DNA from: Alteromonas sp. 5E99-2
GTDB lineage: Bacteria; Pseudomonadota; Gammaproteobacteria; Enterobacterales; Alteromonadaceae
Length of the DNA: 64,000 bases
Reading direction: 5' to 3'
NCBI RefSeq assembly: GCF_017368475.1
Contig: NZ_JAFNJE010000003.1
Coordinates: 124,001 to 188,000 of the forward strand
A program made the position numbers and the translations under genes. Shown in pieces: positions 56,774 to 64,000 of the stretch. How positions within the stretch are numbered: the first letter of the stretch is position 1; each line of letters starts with the position of its first letter. The notes under the pieces were generated by a model. It had not been told where the DNA came from and searched no databases. It saw only the letters and a list, made by a program, of their open reading frames with translations.

Positions 56774-58933
56774 TTATCCGTTCTGTTGGCGGAAAAAGTG
56801 GACAAATTCGTCTACTGGAATAGGCTTACTATAATAAAACCCTTGAATTTCTTCGCAGTCGTGACAGTTAAGAAATTCTCGTTGTTCTTTAGTTTCTACT
56901 CCTTCGGCAATCACAGATATGTTTAGTTGCTTAGCCATGGCTAAAATGGCTAATACAATTGCTCTGTCATCATCATTAGATTCTAATTCACTAATAAATG
57001 AACGATCTATTTTAAGGTAGTCGATAGGGAGATTTTTTAAATATGACAAAGAACTGTAACCTGTCCCAAAATCATCAATGGAGATAGACACGCCCATATT
57101 TCGCAAAGAGGTTAATAGTGACACCGCTTTGTCGTAGTTATTTAGGAGTACCCCTTCTGTAAGCTCGAGCTCTAAACGCTGTGCATCAATCCCTGACTGT
57201 ATCGCGGTTTCTTTTATAAAATCAAATAAATACCGATCGCTAACTTGTTTTGGTGACAAGTTAATAGACAATTTAATATTGATTTTTTTTTCTCTTAAGT
57301 AAGTTAAGAGGTCGCAAACTTGTCTTATTACCCAATTACCAAGTGGAATAATTAATCCTGTTTGCTCAGCAATAGGAATGAATACATCTGGAGATATCAT
57401 TTCACCTTCAGGCGTGGTCCATCGAATTAACGCTTCAGCTTTAACAACACGCTCTGTTTCTGTGTCTATTATCGGCTGAAGGTAGATTCGAAAATCGTCT
57501 TTGTCTACCGCATTTTTCAATTTAACCTCTAATTGAAGACGTTTTTCATTGGCTTTCGACATTTCAATGGAATAAAACTGAAAGTTACTATCTTGATTAT
57601 CCTGTAATTCAGTCAATGCCATATCTGCAGCTTTAACTAACGACTCAGCATCAGTGGTATCTTCTGGGTATAGGGCAACGCTCATATTACTGTCTATGGT
57701 ATAAGACGTTCTTTTTTGTGTTAAAAAAGGTTCTGACATCATTTCGTTGATGTCTTCGTAGAGTATCCGAGCAGCAACACGTTGTTCTGATGTATCGGTA
57801 TACTCATTAAGTAAACTGATGACTGCAAAACGAGCTGAGCCAATTCGTGCGACATGACATGTATTACTTTCTATACTGAGTAGCTTAGTTGCAATATCTT
57901 TTAGTATTTTATCGCCATTAGTATGGCCATAGAGTTCGTTAATTCGTTTAAAGCGTAAAATATCGATAAACAAAAGATTAAAGGGGGAATTTGAGAGGCA
58001 CTTTTTCTCTAAAAACTTCCACATATATTGGCGATTGGGTAACCCTGTCAATGCATCTTTCAGCATCAAGTTTTCATTTTTTTGTAGCAAATGTTTTAAA
58101 CGGGTGGTGTCTGATATTGCAATAATCCAGTGGCTTGTTGAGCCCATATGGTTTTTGACTGGCTTTATTGTGACTTGTAACCATTTATCAAAATCCGGTG
58201 GGCAGTGCCAATAAAGCTCCCCGTTCCAAGACTTATCATTAAGGAATACCGGAGATGACTCAGGAAACTGGGTTTCTATTAATTGTTGAACTATGGCAAG
58301 TGGAGTAGTGTCAGTTCTAACAGGATCTAACGCAAAGCTACTAAATGCAGCTAAGTTGGAAAATAAAGGCGTTTTTTCACTATCGGTGATTATTACGCCG
58401 ATTTCGGTATTTTGAATAGCTTGCTCTATAGGTAAATGCAGCTCTAAAACTGTTGAGTTTTGTTTGATTACACCTTGTAACTTTTGACTCAAGTAGTCGT
58501 GCTGTGCAAGTATTTTGTCATGAGAGAGCAGAGTTTCTCTGGCTACTTGTAGAGTTTCTTGTTTGTTTTCATGGGCAGTTTGGGCATTTTTAATAACCAG
58601 GAGTTTTTCACCGTTAGCATATGCTGCAACACATTCAAGGCAAAGTAATTTTTCACCTCCAGAAGGAGCCATAATGCTTTCTGACCAGATACCTGAACTT
58701 ATTTGATTGGAGTCTGGCTCTAACCAAAACTCATTAGCATCTAACAGAAAGTTCGATATAAACGAGTGGTTGTCATCAATATTGATAGCATGGTTGACAT
58801 TTGCGTTTGGAAACAGCCAATAAAACCAGCCAAGCGGTGCATGAATAACGGTAAATTCATTTTCTTTTTCATGCTTTAAAATAGCGCAATCTACAAGGCC
58901 TAAAATTTCGAAAAGCGCACCTACAGATTTCAT
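56774..58933 (-). CDS. PAS-GGDEF-EAL protein with active EAL and degenerate GGDEF site
   Basis: A soluble protein of 719 residues. Residues about 1-130 are an unassigned, possibly PAS-like region; a PAS domain follows at about 175-285 (TEIGVIITDSEK). The GGDEF domain (about 290-455) keeps LTGLPNRQYMW and FKRINELYGHTNGDKIL, but the signature is GSARF, so cyclase activity is unlikely. The EAL domain (about 460-719) is complete: AEALIRW, INLSPKQ, ELTEG, IDDFGTGYSSL, LKIDRSFI, AEGVET and QGFYYSKP. It should hydrolyse c-di-GMP. Its ATG overlaps the GTPase stop by one base (TAATG), so the two are coupled. Confidence 0.93.
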   Translation of the reverse strand: MKSVGALFEILGLVDCAILKHEKENEFTVIHAPLGWFYWLFPNANVNHAINIDDNHSFISNFLLDANEFWLEPDSNQISSGIWSESIMAPSGGEKLLCLECVAAYANGEKLLVIKNAQTAHENKQETLQVARETLLSHDKILAQHDYLSQKLQGVIKQNSTVLELHLPIEQAIQNTEIGVIITDSEKTPLFSNLAAFSSFALDPVRTDTTPLAIVQQLIETQFPESSPVFLNDKSWNGELYWHCPPDFDKWLQVTIKPVKNHMGSTSHWIIAISDTTRLKHLLQKNENLMLKDALTGLPNRQYMWKFLEKKCLSNSPFNLLFIDILRFKRINELYGHTNGDKILKDIATKLLSIESNTCHVARIGSARFAVISLLNEYTDTSEQRVAARILYEDINEMMSEPFLTQKRTSYTIDSNMSVALYPEDTTDAESLVKAADMALTELQDNQDSNFQFYSIEMSKANEKRLQLEVKLKNAVDKDDFRIYLQPIIDTETERVVKAEALIRWTTPEGEMISPDVFIPIAEQTGLIIPLGNWVIRQVCDLLTYLREKKINIKLSINLSPKQVSDRYLFDFIKETAIQSGIDAQRLELELTEGVLLNNYDKAVSLLTSLRNMGVSISIDDFGTGYSSLSYLKNLPIDYLKIDRSFISELESNDDDRAIVLAILAMAKQLNISVIAEGVETKEQREFLNCHDCEEIQGFYYSKPIPVDEFVHFFRQQNG

Positions 58934-59424
58934 TATTCGATACTCAACGCAGCAATAGATTTAAACATATTATTGACTTGAACCCCAGTTTTAGCACTTG
59001 TATTAAAACGAGCTTGAAATAATTCAGCTTGGGTATCGACGTGATCTTCACGCCAATGCCACTTCATATCTAGGTCGCATTTATTAACAACCAAAATAGC
59101 AGGCGCATCAGTATGTTCTCTAGCCATGCTTAAAATTTCCATACCTTCAACTAAAGACTGAGCTCTGCTTTGATCTGTTACAACTATAAATGCTGACGCT
59201 CCCCGCAAGTATTTGGGATTAAAACCACAGTATCGATCGATACCTTCCATATCCCAAATCATTAATTGAACGTCTGAGCTAGAGGTGGGTACAATTTTTT
59301 TATCGATTTTTACACCAATAGTTGTAAGGTATTTTTCCGAAAAAATACCATCAACAAACTTTCTCGTTAAACTAGTTTTGCCGACTCCTGTCGCACCTAA
59401 TACGCAAATCTTTTTCTGTATCAT
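58933..59424 (-). CDS. Rab/Ras-like small GTPase
   Basis: A P-loop GTPase of 163 residues with the size and layout of eukaryotic Ras/Rab proteins. G1 is GATGVGKTS (10-18), G2 is Thr35 in TTIG, G3 is WDMEG (57-61), G4 is NKCD (114-117) and G5 is TSAK (142-145). The Ras Gln61 position is Ile62, so intrinsic hydrolysis may be slow and need a partner. There is no C-terminal Cys for lipidation (ends SIE) and no signal or membrane segment, so it is cytosolic. It lies in an operon with an OmpA-domain membrane protein 13 bases upstream and the EAL protein overlapping downstream. It is not MglA-length (about 195) and has no adjacent MglB gene. Confidence 0.88.
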   Translation of the reverse strand: MIQKKICVLGATGVGKTSLTRKFVDGIFSEKYLTTIGVKIDKKIVPTSSSDVQLMIWDMEGIDRYCGFNPKYLRGASAFIVVTDQSRAQSLVEGMEILSMAREHTDAPAILVVNKCDLDMKWHWREDHVDTQAELFQARFNTSAKTGVQVNNMFKSIAALSIE

Positions 59425-59437
59425 TCTTCTTTTGCCA

Positions 59438-61177
59438 CTACTTATCTCTAGGAGAATAAATTACGTTAAAAACAACTCGGCGGGGCGCATTTTCACCCGA
59501 TGTAAACGAAACTTCACCAATACCTGTATCAAAAATATTTTTTGTATCAACTTTATTCTTAGCCAACAGCGCTTTAACTGACGCAGCTCTCTTTGAGCTT
59601 AGCGTGAAATTTGTATTTTCATTTCCAGCTGAATCACTTGTACCTATGACCAGCAGATTAAATTGAATGTCTAATTTATCGGCTATAGTCTGCGCTTGAG
59701 TTATTATACTAGACACTTTGATGACCTCTTGAACAGCGGCATCGGCTAAATTTGTGTGGTTTTGATAAAACTCAATTTGGGTTTGCGCTATTTGTCCAAT
59801 ATATTGTTTAAACAATGTAAATAAGACAGCATTGTTGTCTACTTTATCTATTGTTATTACCGATACCAATGACGTGTCTACATTAAGTTGAGAAATACCT
59901 GGAATTGCGTTCAGTTCGGTTAAAAAAGCTTGGTTTTTTTGCCATTCAATTTCTCCTGTTATTTTGTAACTGGAATCCATTGAAAGCTCTTGGTACTGTT
60001 CAATTACACTCTCTAACTTTAAGATGACAATTTCAGGCTCTAAAGAAATGTAACTTTGCTCTTTAATTTGAATATTTTTGCCGTTAAGGTTGTTTTCTGA
60101 AATCCAGGATTCAATAGTTTTTGTCATGGGATCTCGTAATACGTTAATAGTCACTTTATCAACATTTTTTATACGTCCGCTAGTTAAAACATATCCAGGC
60201 AAAGCAGAAATACTCTGTAAAGAGTGAAGCGTACTATAAGCTCTATACTTAAGTACGGAATACCCTATCAGCAATGTCATAGCTAACAATAAAAAAACAT
60301 AGCCGAACCAGGGTCTATTGGCTTTTTCATTGGCATCTTTTTTTTGTGTAAGAATACAATTGTAAAGTAGGTTATCAACTGTAGAAAAAGAAGAGGCGTC
60401 GCCATTATACGAATGAAGCTCATCGCTAAAAACACCGTGAATTTGCTCTAACGTTTTAATAAACGTTTCACGGTCTTGAGATGGAATACTTCCGTTAGAC
60501 GCAACAGCCAAAATAGCATTAGGCCCATGACAAACATACAAAGAGACATCATCTGTTTTTACTTCATCGAGTTGCTGAAGGTTGTCGTGCTCGGCAAACG
60601 AATCCGACACGAAATCGTTAATGGCGCTAAGCATAGATGACACTAAGTCGGCATTATCGCTTTCATGAGAGCTATTGCTAATATGGTTTAACAAAGTACC
60701 TGTTTCTCTGTGAATAAGTAACACAGTTTCAACTTTGTAGCTATAAGCCTGGGAGACTAAATATTGTGAAAAAGGGATCCCTGCACGCCAGGCTTCGTAA
60801 CGCATTATCCAGCCTTTAATAGAGACTGCGTTTTCAATAAGGGCGTTAGTTTTTTCTATAAACTGGTTTAGGAAGGCTGCAACTGCTTTACGCACCATGC
60901 TGCCTACAAGAGGGTAGAGAATAGTGGTTAATTTATCACTTTGTTGTGAAACCGAATTTTCAACTGAACTTTGTATAATAGGCTGAATAACAGGGACAAT
61001 AGAGTTGTCTGCATTCTGTCGCTCATGAAGCGCTTCAGTAATAACGTCTCGAACTAACGACTTGGCTTGGGGCTCTAGAGCAGAACAAAGTTCTTTCCCA
61101 TCCCTTCCAAACAAAAGCCGCCTAAGTGTATCGAGTTTTTGTTTTTCACTTTCCGCGTCTGGTAGCGAATTAGGCAT
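59438..61177 (-). CDS. Membrane protein with cytosolic longin/roadblock-like region and C-terminal OmpA-like domain
   Basis: A protein of 579 residues. There is no signal peptide; the N-terminal part (about 1-290) is cytosolic. Within it, about 130-280 (VETVLLIHRETGTLL, DLVSSMLSAINDFVSDSF, VSLYVCHGPNAILAVASNG, TLEQIHGVFSDEL) has the strand-helix pattern of roadblock/longin folds, the partner fold of Ras-like GTPases. One membrane segment follows (about 291-312, YVFLLLAMTLLIGYSV). The periplasmic part has BON-like strands (about 320-430) and an OmpA-like end (about 505-579) with NFTLSSKRAASVK and PRRVVFNV, expected to hold peptidoglycan. The fold assignment of the cytosolic part is inference. 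Confidence 0.78.
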   Translation of the reverse strand: MPNSLPDAESEKQKLDTLRRLLFGRDGKELCSALEPQAKSLVRDVITEALHERQNADNSIVPVIQPIIQSSVENSVSQQSDKLTTILYPLVGSMVRKAVAAFLNQFIEKTNALIENAVSIKGWIMRYEAWRAGIPFSQYLVSQAYSYKVETVLLIHRETGTLLNHISNSSHESDNADLVSSMLSAINDFVSDSFAEHDNLQQLDEVKTDDVSLYVCHGPNAILAVASNGSIPSQDRETFIKTLEQIHGVFSDELHSYNGDASSFSTVDNLLYNCILTQKKDANEKANRPWFGYVFLLLAMTLLIGYSVLKYRAYSTLHSLQSISALPGYVLTSGRIKNVDKVTINVLRDPMTKTIESWISENNLNGKNIQIKEQSYISLEPEIVILKLESVIEQYQELSMDSSYKITGEIEWQKNQAFLTELNAIPGISQLNVDTSLVSVITIDKVDNNAVLFTLFKQYIGQIAQTQIEFYQNHTNLADAAVQEVIKVSSIITQAQTIADKLDIQFNLLVIGTSDSAGNENTNFTLSSKRAASVKALLAKNKVDTKNIFDTGIGEVSFTSGENAPRRVVFNVIYSPRDK

Positions 61178-61191
61178 AATGTGAATGCTCT

Positions 61192-61749
61192 TTATTCGTT
61201 GCTATCGTCATCAGCTTCGAGGTTTGTTGCCATAGCAGCAAGCAATTTCGCGAGAGTTTTCCTATCTGTTTTAGACGAATTGAGCTCATTGTTAACTTCA
61301 GAAAGCTTATCTAATGACTGCGTTTTATAGTCATTTAACATTTGTGTTAATTGTCTAATTTCTTTATCGACTCTATCATGCAATGCGTCAACATCCTCTT
61401 TGCCCGATGCATCAGTCATTTCAATTTCAGAGCTTAATTGATTTTTTGCTGAAGCTAATGTTTCTTCTATATGTTCTGACTTCTCGTCGTGGCGAATATT
61501 ACTTTCGTTCAATGAACTCAATAGAGTTTGGTGGTTTTTATTTATAAGATCGGTTAATGACGTAATTGTTTGACTGTGGTGTTGTTTGAACTCAGAAAGC
61601 TGGGAGGTTAAATCTACTTTTAACGATGTGATTTTGTCGTCTAATTCTTGCTGAGCTTCGCCGAAAACAATATGACGTAATTGAGTCAATTCAGACATTA
61701 CTTCATTAGACTCAACACCTTTTTGTCCATTGATAGATGATTTTTCCAT
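61192..61749 (-). CDS. Coiled-coil protein, first gene of the GTPase operon
   Basis: A soluble acidic protein of 185 residues with no recognised domain. Residues about 20-170 are mostly heptad-like helix (LTSQLSEFKQHHSQTI, SEIEMTDASGKEDVDAL, LSEVNNELNSSKTD). The N terminus has a short LRHIVFGEAQQEL segment resembling LRRLLFGRDGKEL in the next protein, so the two may share a binding partner. It begins 94 bases after the DEAD-box gene and ends 14 bases before the OmpA-domain gene. Function unknown; a scaffold or adaptor is the simplest guess. Confidence 0.75.
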   Translation of the reverse strand: MEKSSINGQKGVESNEVMSELTQLRHIVFGEAQQELDDKITSLKVDLTSQLSEFKQHHSQTITSLTDLINKNHQTLLSSLNESNIRHDEKSEHIEETLASAKNQLSSEIEMTDASGKEDVDALHDRVDKEIRQLTQMLNDYKTQSLDKLSEVNNELNSSKTDRKTLAKLLAAMATNLEADDDSNE

Positions 61750-61843
61750 TCCTATAGCCCTAAATTGTTAAACCTTAAAGAAGTGTTGAAAAACAACCTA
61801 CTTATTTAACACAATATAGACCAAAGGAATGAATTTAACCAAA

Positions 61844-63181
61844 TTACTCACTGATTTTATTTGTCTTTTTTTTCAAAATAGGCATGTCACCTACGTTTTG
61901 CCCTATTAGGGTATTAACCCTTTTAACTGGAGCTTGTTTCAATTTTGAGCTTGATACTCGTTTTTTGCCTACGTTCTTTTCAAAATCTTTTTTCTTACGA
62001 GGAACAACTCCTTTAAATTTACTGGGATAGTCTTCATGGGATTCACAGTGAATTTCGTAATCTAAATGAGCTTTTATTAGCTCAAAGCTTGGCCAATCGC
62101 GTTTCCCAACCAAAGCAATAGCGTTTCCGGTATGACCAGCACGACCTGTTCTACCGATACGGTGAATATATTCCTCAGCGTGTTTTGGTAAATCGAAATT
62201 CACAACTAAGCCTATATTAGGTAGATCTAAGCCTCTCGAGGCCAAGTCGGTTGTAACCAGTATATTTTGCTGACCTTTTGAAAACCCCATCATCACGGAA
62301 GAGCGTTGTTTTTGATTTAAATCACCACTTAAAGCAATAGCAACGTGGTTTTTCGGCAAAACTTCATTCAATAATTCTGCAATTCTGGCGGTGTCTTCTC
62401 GAGTGGCTGTAAAAACAGCAGCTTGTTTAAAATCAGATGAAGATAATACTTCTTCTAAAAGTTTTTCTTTATGAGTAACAGAGTCAGCAAAGTAAAAATG
62501 CTGATGAATGTCTTGGTGCTTTTCTGTCGATAAACCAATATTGATACGAGTAGGGGCCTTTACCAATTGGTTCGAAAGGTTGTTTAACTCAATATTATCA
62601 AGCGTAGCTGAAAACATTAACGTTTGGCGCTTTCTATGATTGGCAAATTTATTGATAGCTAAAAGAGACTCAGCAAAGCCTAAATCCAACATACGATCAG
62701 CTTCATCTAAAATAAGGAGTTCTAAGCCGTTTAAAAAGAAATGTCGACTTTCTAAGTGGTCATAGACTCGACCAGATGTGCCAATAATAATATCTGGGTT
62801 TTTCCTAAGTGTTTTCGCCTGATCATTATAGTTTTCGCCACCTACAATTAATGCACAACTAAGCTTACCACCTGAAGTTAACTTTTTAACTTCAATGTAA
62901 ACTTGTTTTGCTAGCTCGCGAGTAGGGGCCAAAATAAGGGCTCTAGGGTCTTGTTTGCTCAATGCCTTGGTCGACATTAATCTGTGGATTGATGGGATCA
63001 AAAAAGCAAGAGTTTTCCCTGACCCGGTTTGAGACGATGCCATCACGTCCTTTCCCGACAGTGCAGGGAGTATGGTTTTTTCTTGAATATCAGTTAAATT
63101 AGTAAAACCGTAATCGGATAAACGGGAAATTATTTTATGATGTACCGGAAGTTCAGATATTAACAATTTAGGGGTTACCAC
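61844..63181 (-). CDS. DEAD-box RNA helicase (RhlE/SrmB-like)
   Basis: Helicase of 445 residues. The Q motif is GFTNLTDIQEKTI (about 24-36), motif I SSQTGSGKT, then PTREL, DEAD (LILDEADRMLDLGF), SAT (FSATLDN) and motif VI HRIGRTGRAG. The C-terminal tail is short and basic (PRKKKDFEKNVGKKR). Members take part in ribosome assembly or RNA decay; the subgroup cannot be fixed by eye. The start is GTG at 63181, overlapping the upstream gene by seven bases. The GTPase operon begins 94 bases downstream. Confidence 0.92.
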   Translation of the reverse strand: MVTPKLLISELPVHHKIISRLSDYGFTNLTDIQEKTILPALSGKDVMASSQTGSGKTLAFLIPSIHRLMSTKALSKQDPRALILAPTRELAKQVYIEVKKLTSGGKLSCALIVGGENYNDQAKTLRKNPDIIIGTSGRVYDHLESRHFFLNGLELLILDEADRMLDLGFAESLLAINKFANHRKRQTLMFSATLDNIELNNLSNQLVKAPTRINIGLSTEKHQDIHQHFYFADSVTHKEKLLEEVLSSSDFKQAAVFTATREDTARIAELLNEVLPKNHVAIALSGDLNQKQRSSVMMGFSKGQQNILVTTDLASRGLDLPNIGLVVNFDLPKHAEEYIHRIGRTGRAGHTGNAIALVGKRDWPSFELIKAHLDYEIHCESHEDYPSKFKGVVPRKKKDFEKNVGKKRVSSSKLKQAPVKRVNTLIGQNVGDMPILKKKTNKISE

Positions 63182-63933
63182 TTTTTCTTAGGTGCAAAAA
63201 GTTCATCGAGTTCATCTCTGTCCTCTTCTTTTTTGCGTTCTCTGTCTTCAGCATTCGCATTTTTCAATTCATCTTGAATTTCTGCTAGTTGCTGCTTGAA
63301 TTGCATAAGGCGTTTAGCAAGTATCTCGTCTAGCTTACTTTGATTTTCCATTGCTTTAATGCCTTTTTCAAAATATTGTCGGGCTGAACCCAACATTTTG
63401 GCACTCATTGCACTGGCAGCTCTGCGTCCTAATGTTTCAACGTTAACACGAAGCTGCAATCGCTCTAGTTGTTTGTCTTGTTCAATAAAAACTTTAGGTT
63501 CGACTTTGCCTTTAGAATGCTCAGCTCGAAGTAAAACTCTAAGTTTTTTAACGCCCTGAATATATTGAATGACTTGCTTATCGTTATCAGGTAATCCGAA
63601 CTCACCTAATAGTTCACTACTGTTAGCATCCATGCTTTTAATCATGGCCTCTTTATCTTTTAAGCGTTGCTTAAGATCTGCTGTAGCAGGAGAAAGGGAA
63701 ATAATATTTTCTAACGCAAATAAAACTCGATTGTGCAAAAGAACAACTAATTTTTGCTGAATAGGGAATTGACTACACACAGAAATTGCATTTTCAGTTT
63801 CGTCTATTATGGCTTTAAACTTCGCGATTTCAGTTCTTTTTTCAGCTTCAGCTTTAGCTCGATGCTGCTGAACCGCATTTAAAATTATGGCTGTAACAAA
63901 CAGCACCCCAACCAGTACAACAATTATAATCAT
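63175..63933 (-). CDS. Unknown membrane-anchored coiled-coil protein
   Basis: A protein of about 252 residues. It opens with a membrane segment (IIIVVLVGVLFVTAIILNAV, about 2-21) and then is almost entirely helical: Lys/Glu-rich at about 25-60, and a long heptad-like region to about 230, ending in a charged tail (ERKKEEDRDELDELFAPKKKW). I do not recognise the family. Topology would be N-in with a cytoplasmic coil or the reverse; the sequence does not decide. ATG at 63933 or TTG one codon earlier may be the start. Its stop overlaps the GTG of the DEAD-box gene. Confidence 0.75.
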   Translation of the reverse strand: MIIIVVLVGVLFVTAIILNAVQQHRAKAEAEKRTEIAKFKAIIDETENAISVCSQFPIQQKLVVLLHNRVLFALENIISLSPATADLKQRLKDKEAMIKSMDANSSELLGEFGLPDNDKQVIQYIQGVKKLRVLLRAEHSKGKVEPKVFIEQDKQLERLQLRVNVETLGRRAASAMSAKMLGSARQYFEKGIKAMENQSKLDEILAKRLMQFKQQLAEIQDELKNANAEDRERKKEEDRDELDELFAPKKKW

Positions 63934-64000
63934 CAAGAAACTCAGTCTCCAATATGCCTTACCAAAAAAACAAAAATTTAGCTAATACTGTTATATAGAC

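Noticed and set aside
1-64000. Mobile elements, CRISPR arrays, phage genes or integration sites
   Set aside because: No transposase, integrase, spaced short repeats or phage-type genes were seen. The only close direct repeats are the two tRNA genes.

Overview
The window is ordinary chromosome of a marine gammaproteobacterium, most likely an Alteromonadales member (Alteromonas, Paraglaciecola or relatives). The case rests on gene order and protein style: rne/rluC divergent and followed by yceF-yceD-rpmF-plsX-fabHDG-acpP-fabF-pabC-mltG-holB-tatD, rnhA/dnaQ divergent, a TIGR03503-type protein after dnaQ, and a CsiV-type protein after mfd. The DNA is AT-rich (about 40% GC by eye, not computed). 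I see no insertion sequence, phage, CRISPR array, rRNA or clear pseudogene. Genes are closely packed on both strands.

Layout. 1-4.2 kb (minus): a PilZ-like gene, mfd and the start of csiV. 4.3-6.5 kb (plus): lolC, a phosphoribosyltransferase and a SelW-like CXXC protein. 6.6-8.9 kb: xthA (minus), then DUF2750, SufE-like and YigZ genes. 9-17 kb: a secreted subtilase, an orphan glycosyltransferase, an HDOD protein, an alpha/beta hydrolase, an orphan glgC, and a periplasmic-sensor protein with a broken GGDEF domain. 17-27 kb: FapA/DUF342, sbcB, a CBS protein, hrpA, a canonical PilZ protein behind a near-consensus promoter, rlmI and rnhA. 27-31.4 kb: dnaQ, the TIGR03503-type protein, two tRNA-Asp genes, then lolD and lolE. 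31.4-40.9 kb: a dicarboxylate/amino-acid symporter, a large Ig-repeat lipoprotein, an orphan astB, topA, a YaiL-type gene, a GNAT and a nucleotidyltransferase-like gene. 40.9-56.3 kb: rne with a long structured leader, rluC, a HAD phosphatase, yceF, and the lipid synthesis cluster through tatD.

56.3-64 kb (minus) is the least ordinary part. It holds a tight operon of a coiled-coil protein, a membrane protein with a cytosolic longin/roadblock-like region and a periplasmic OmpA-like end, a Rab/Ras-like small GTPase, and a PAS-GGDEF-EAL protein whose EAL site is intact and GGDEF site degenerate. YchJ may be the last gene. Upstream are a DEAD-box helicase and an unknown membrane coiled-coil protein. 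I read the operon as an envelope-tethered GTPase switch wired to c-di-GMP breakdown. This is the best candidate in the window for an undescribed system.

Other points of note: the lolCDE locus is split, with lolC beside mfd and lolDE 24 kb away behind the tRNA-Asp genes. tmk is missing between mltG and holB. A FadR-like operator core lies upstream of acpP. Several c-di-GMP related proteins (two PilZ-type, one HDOD, two with degenerate GGDEF domains, one EAL) are scattered through the window.
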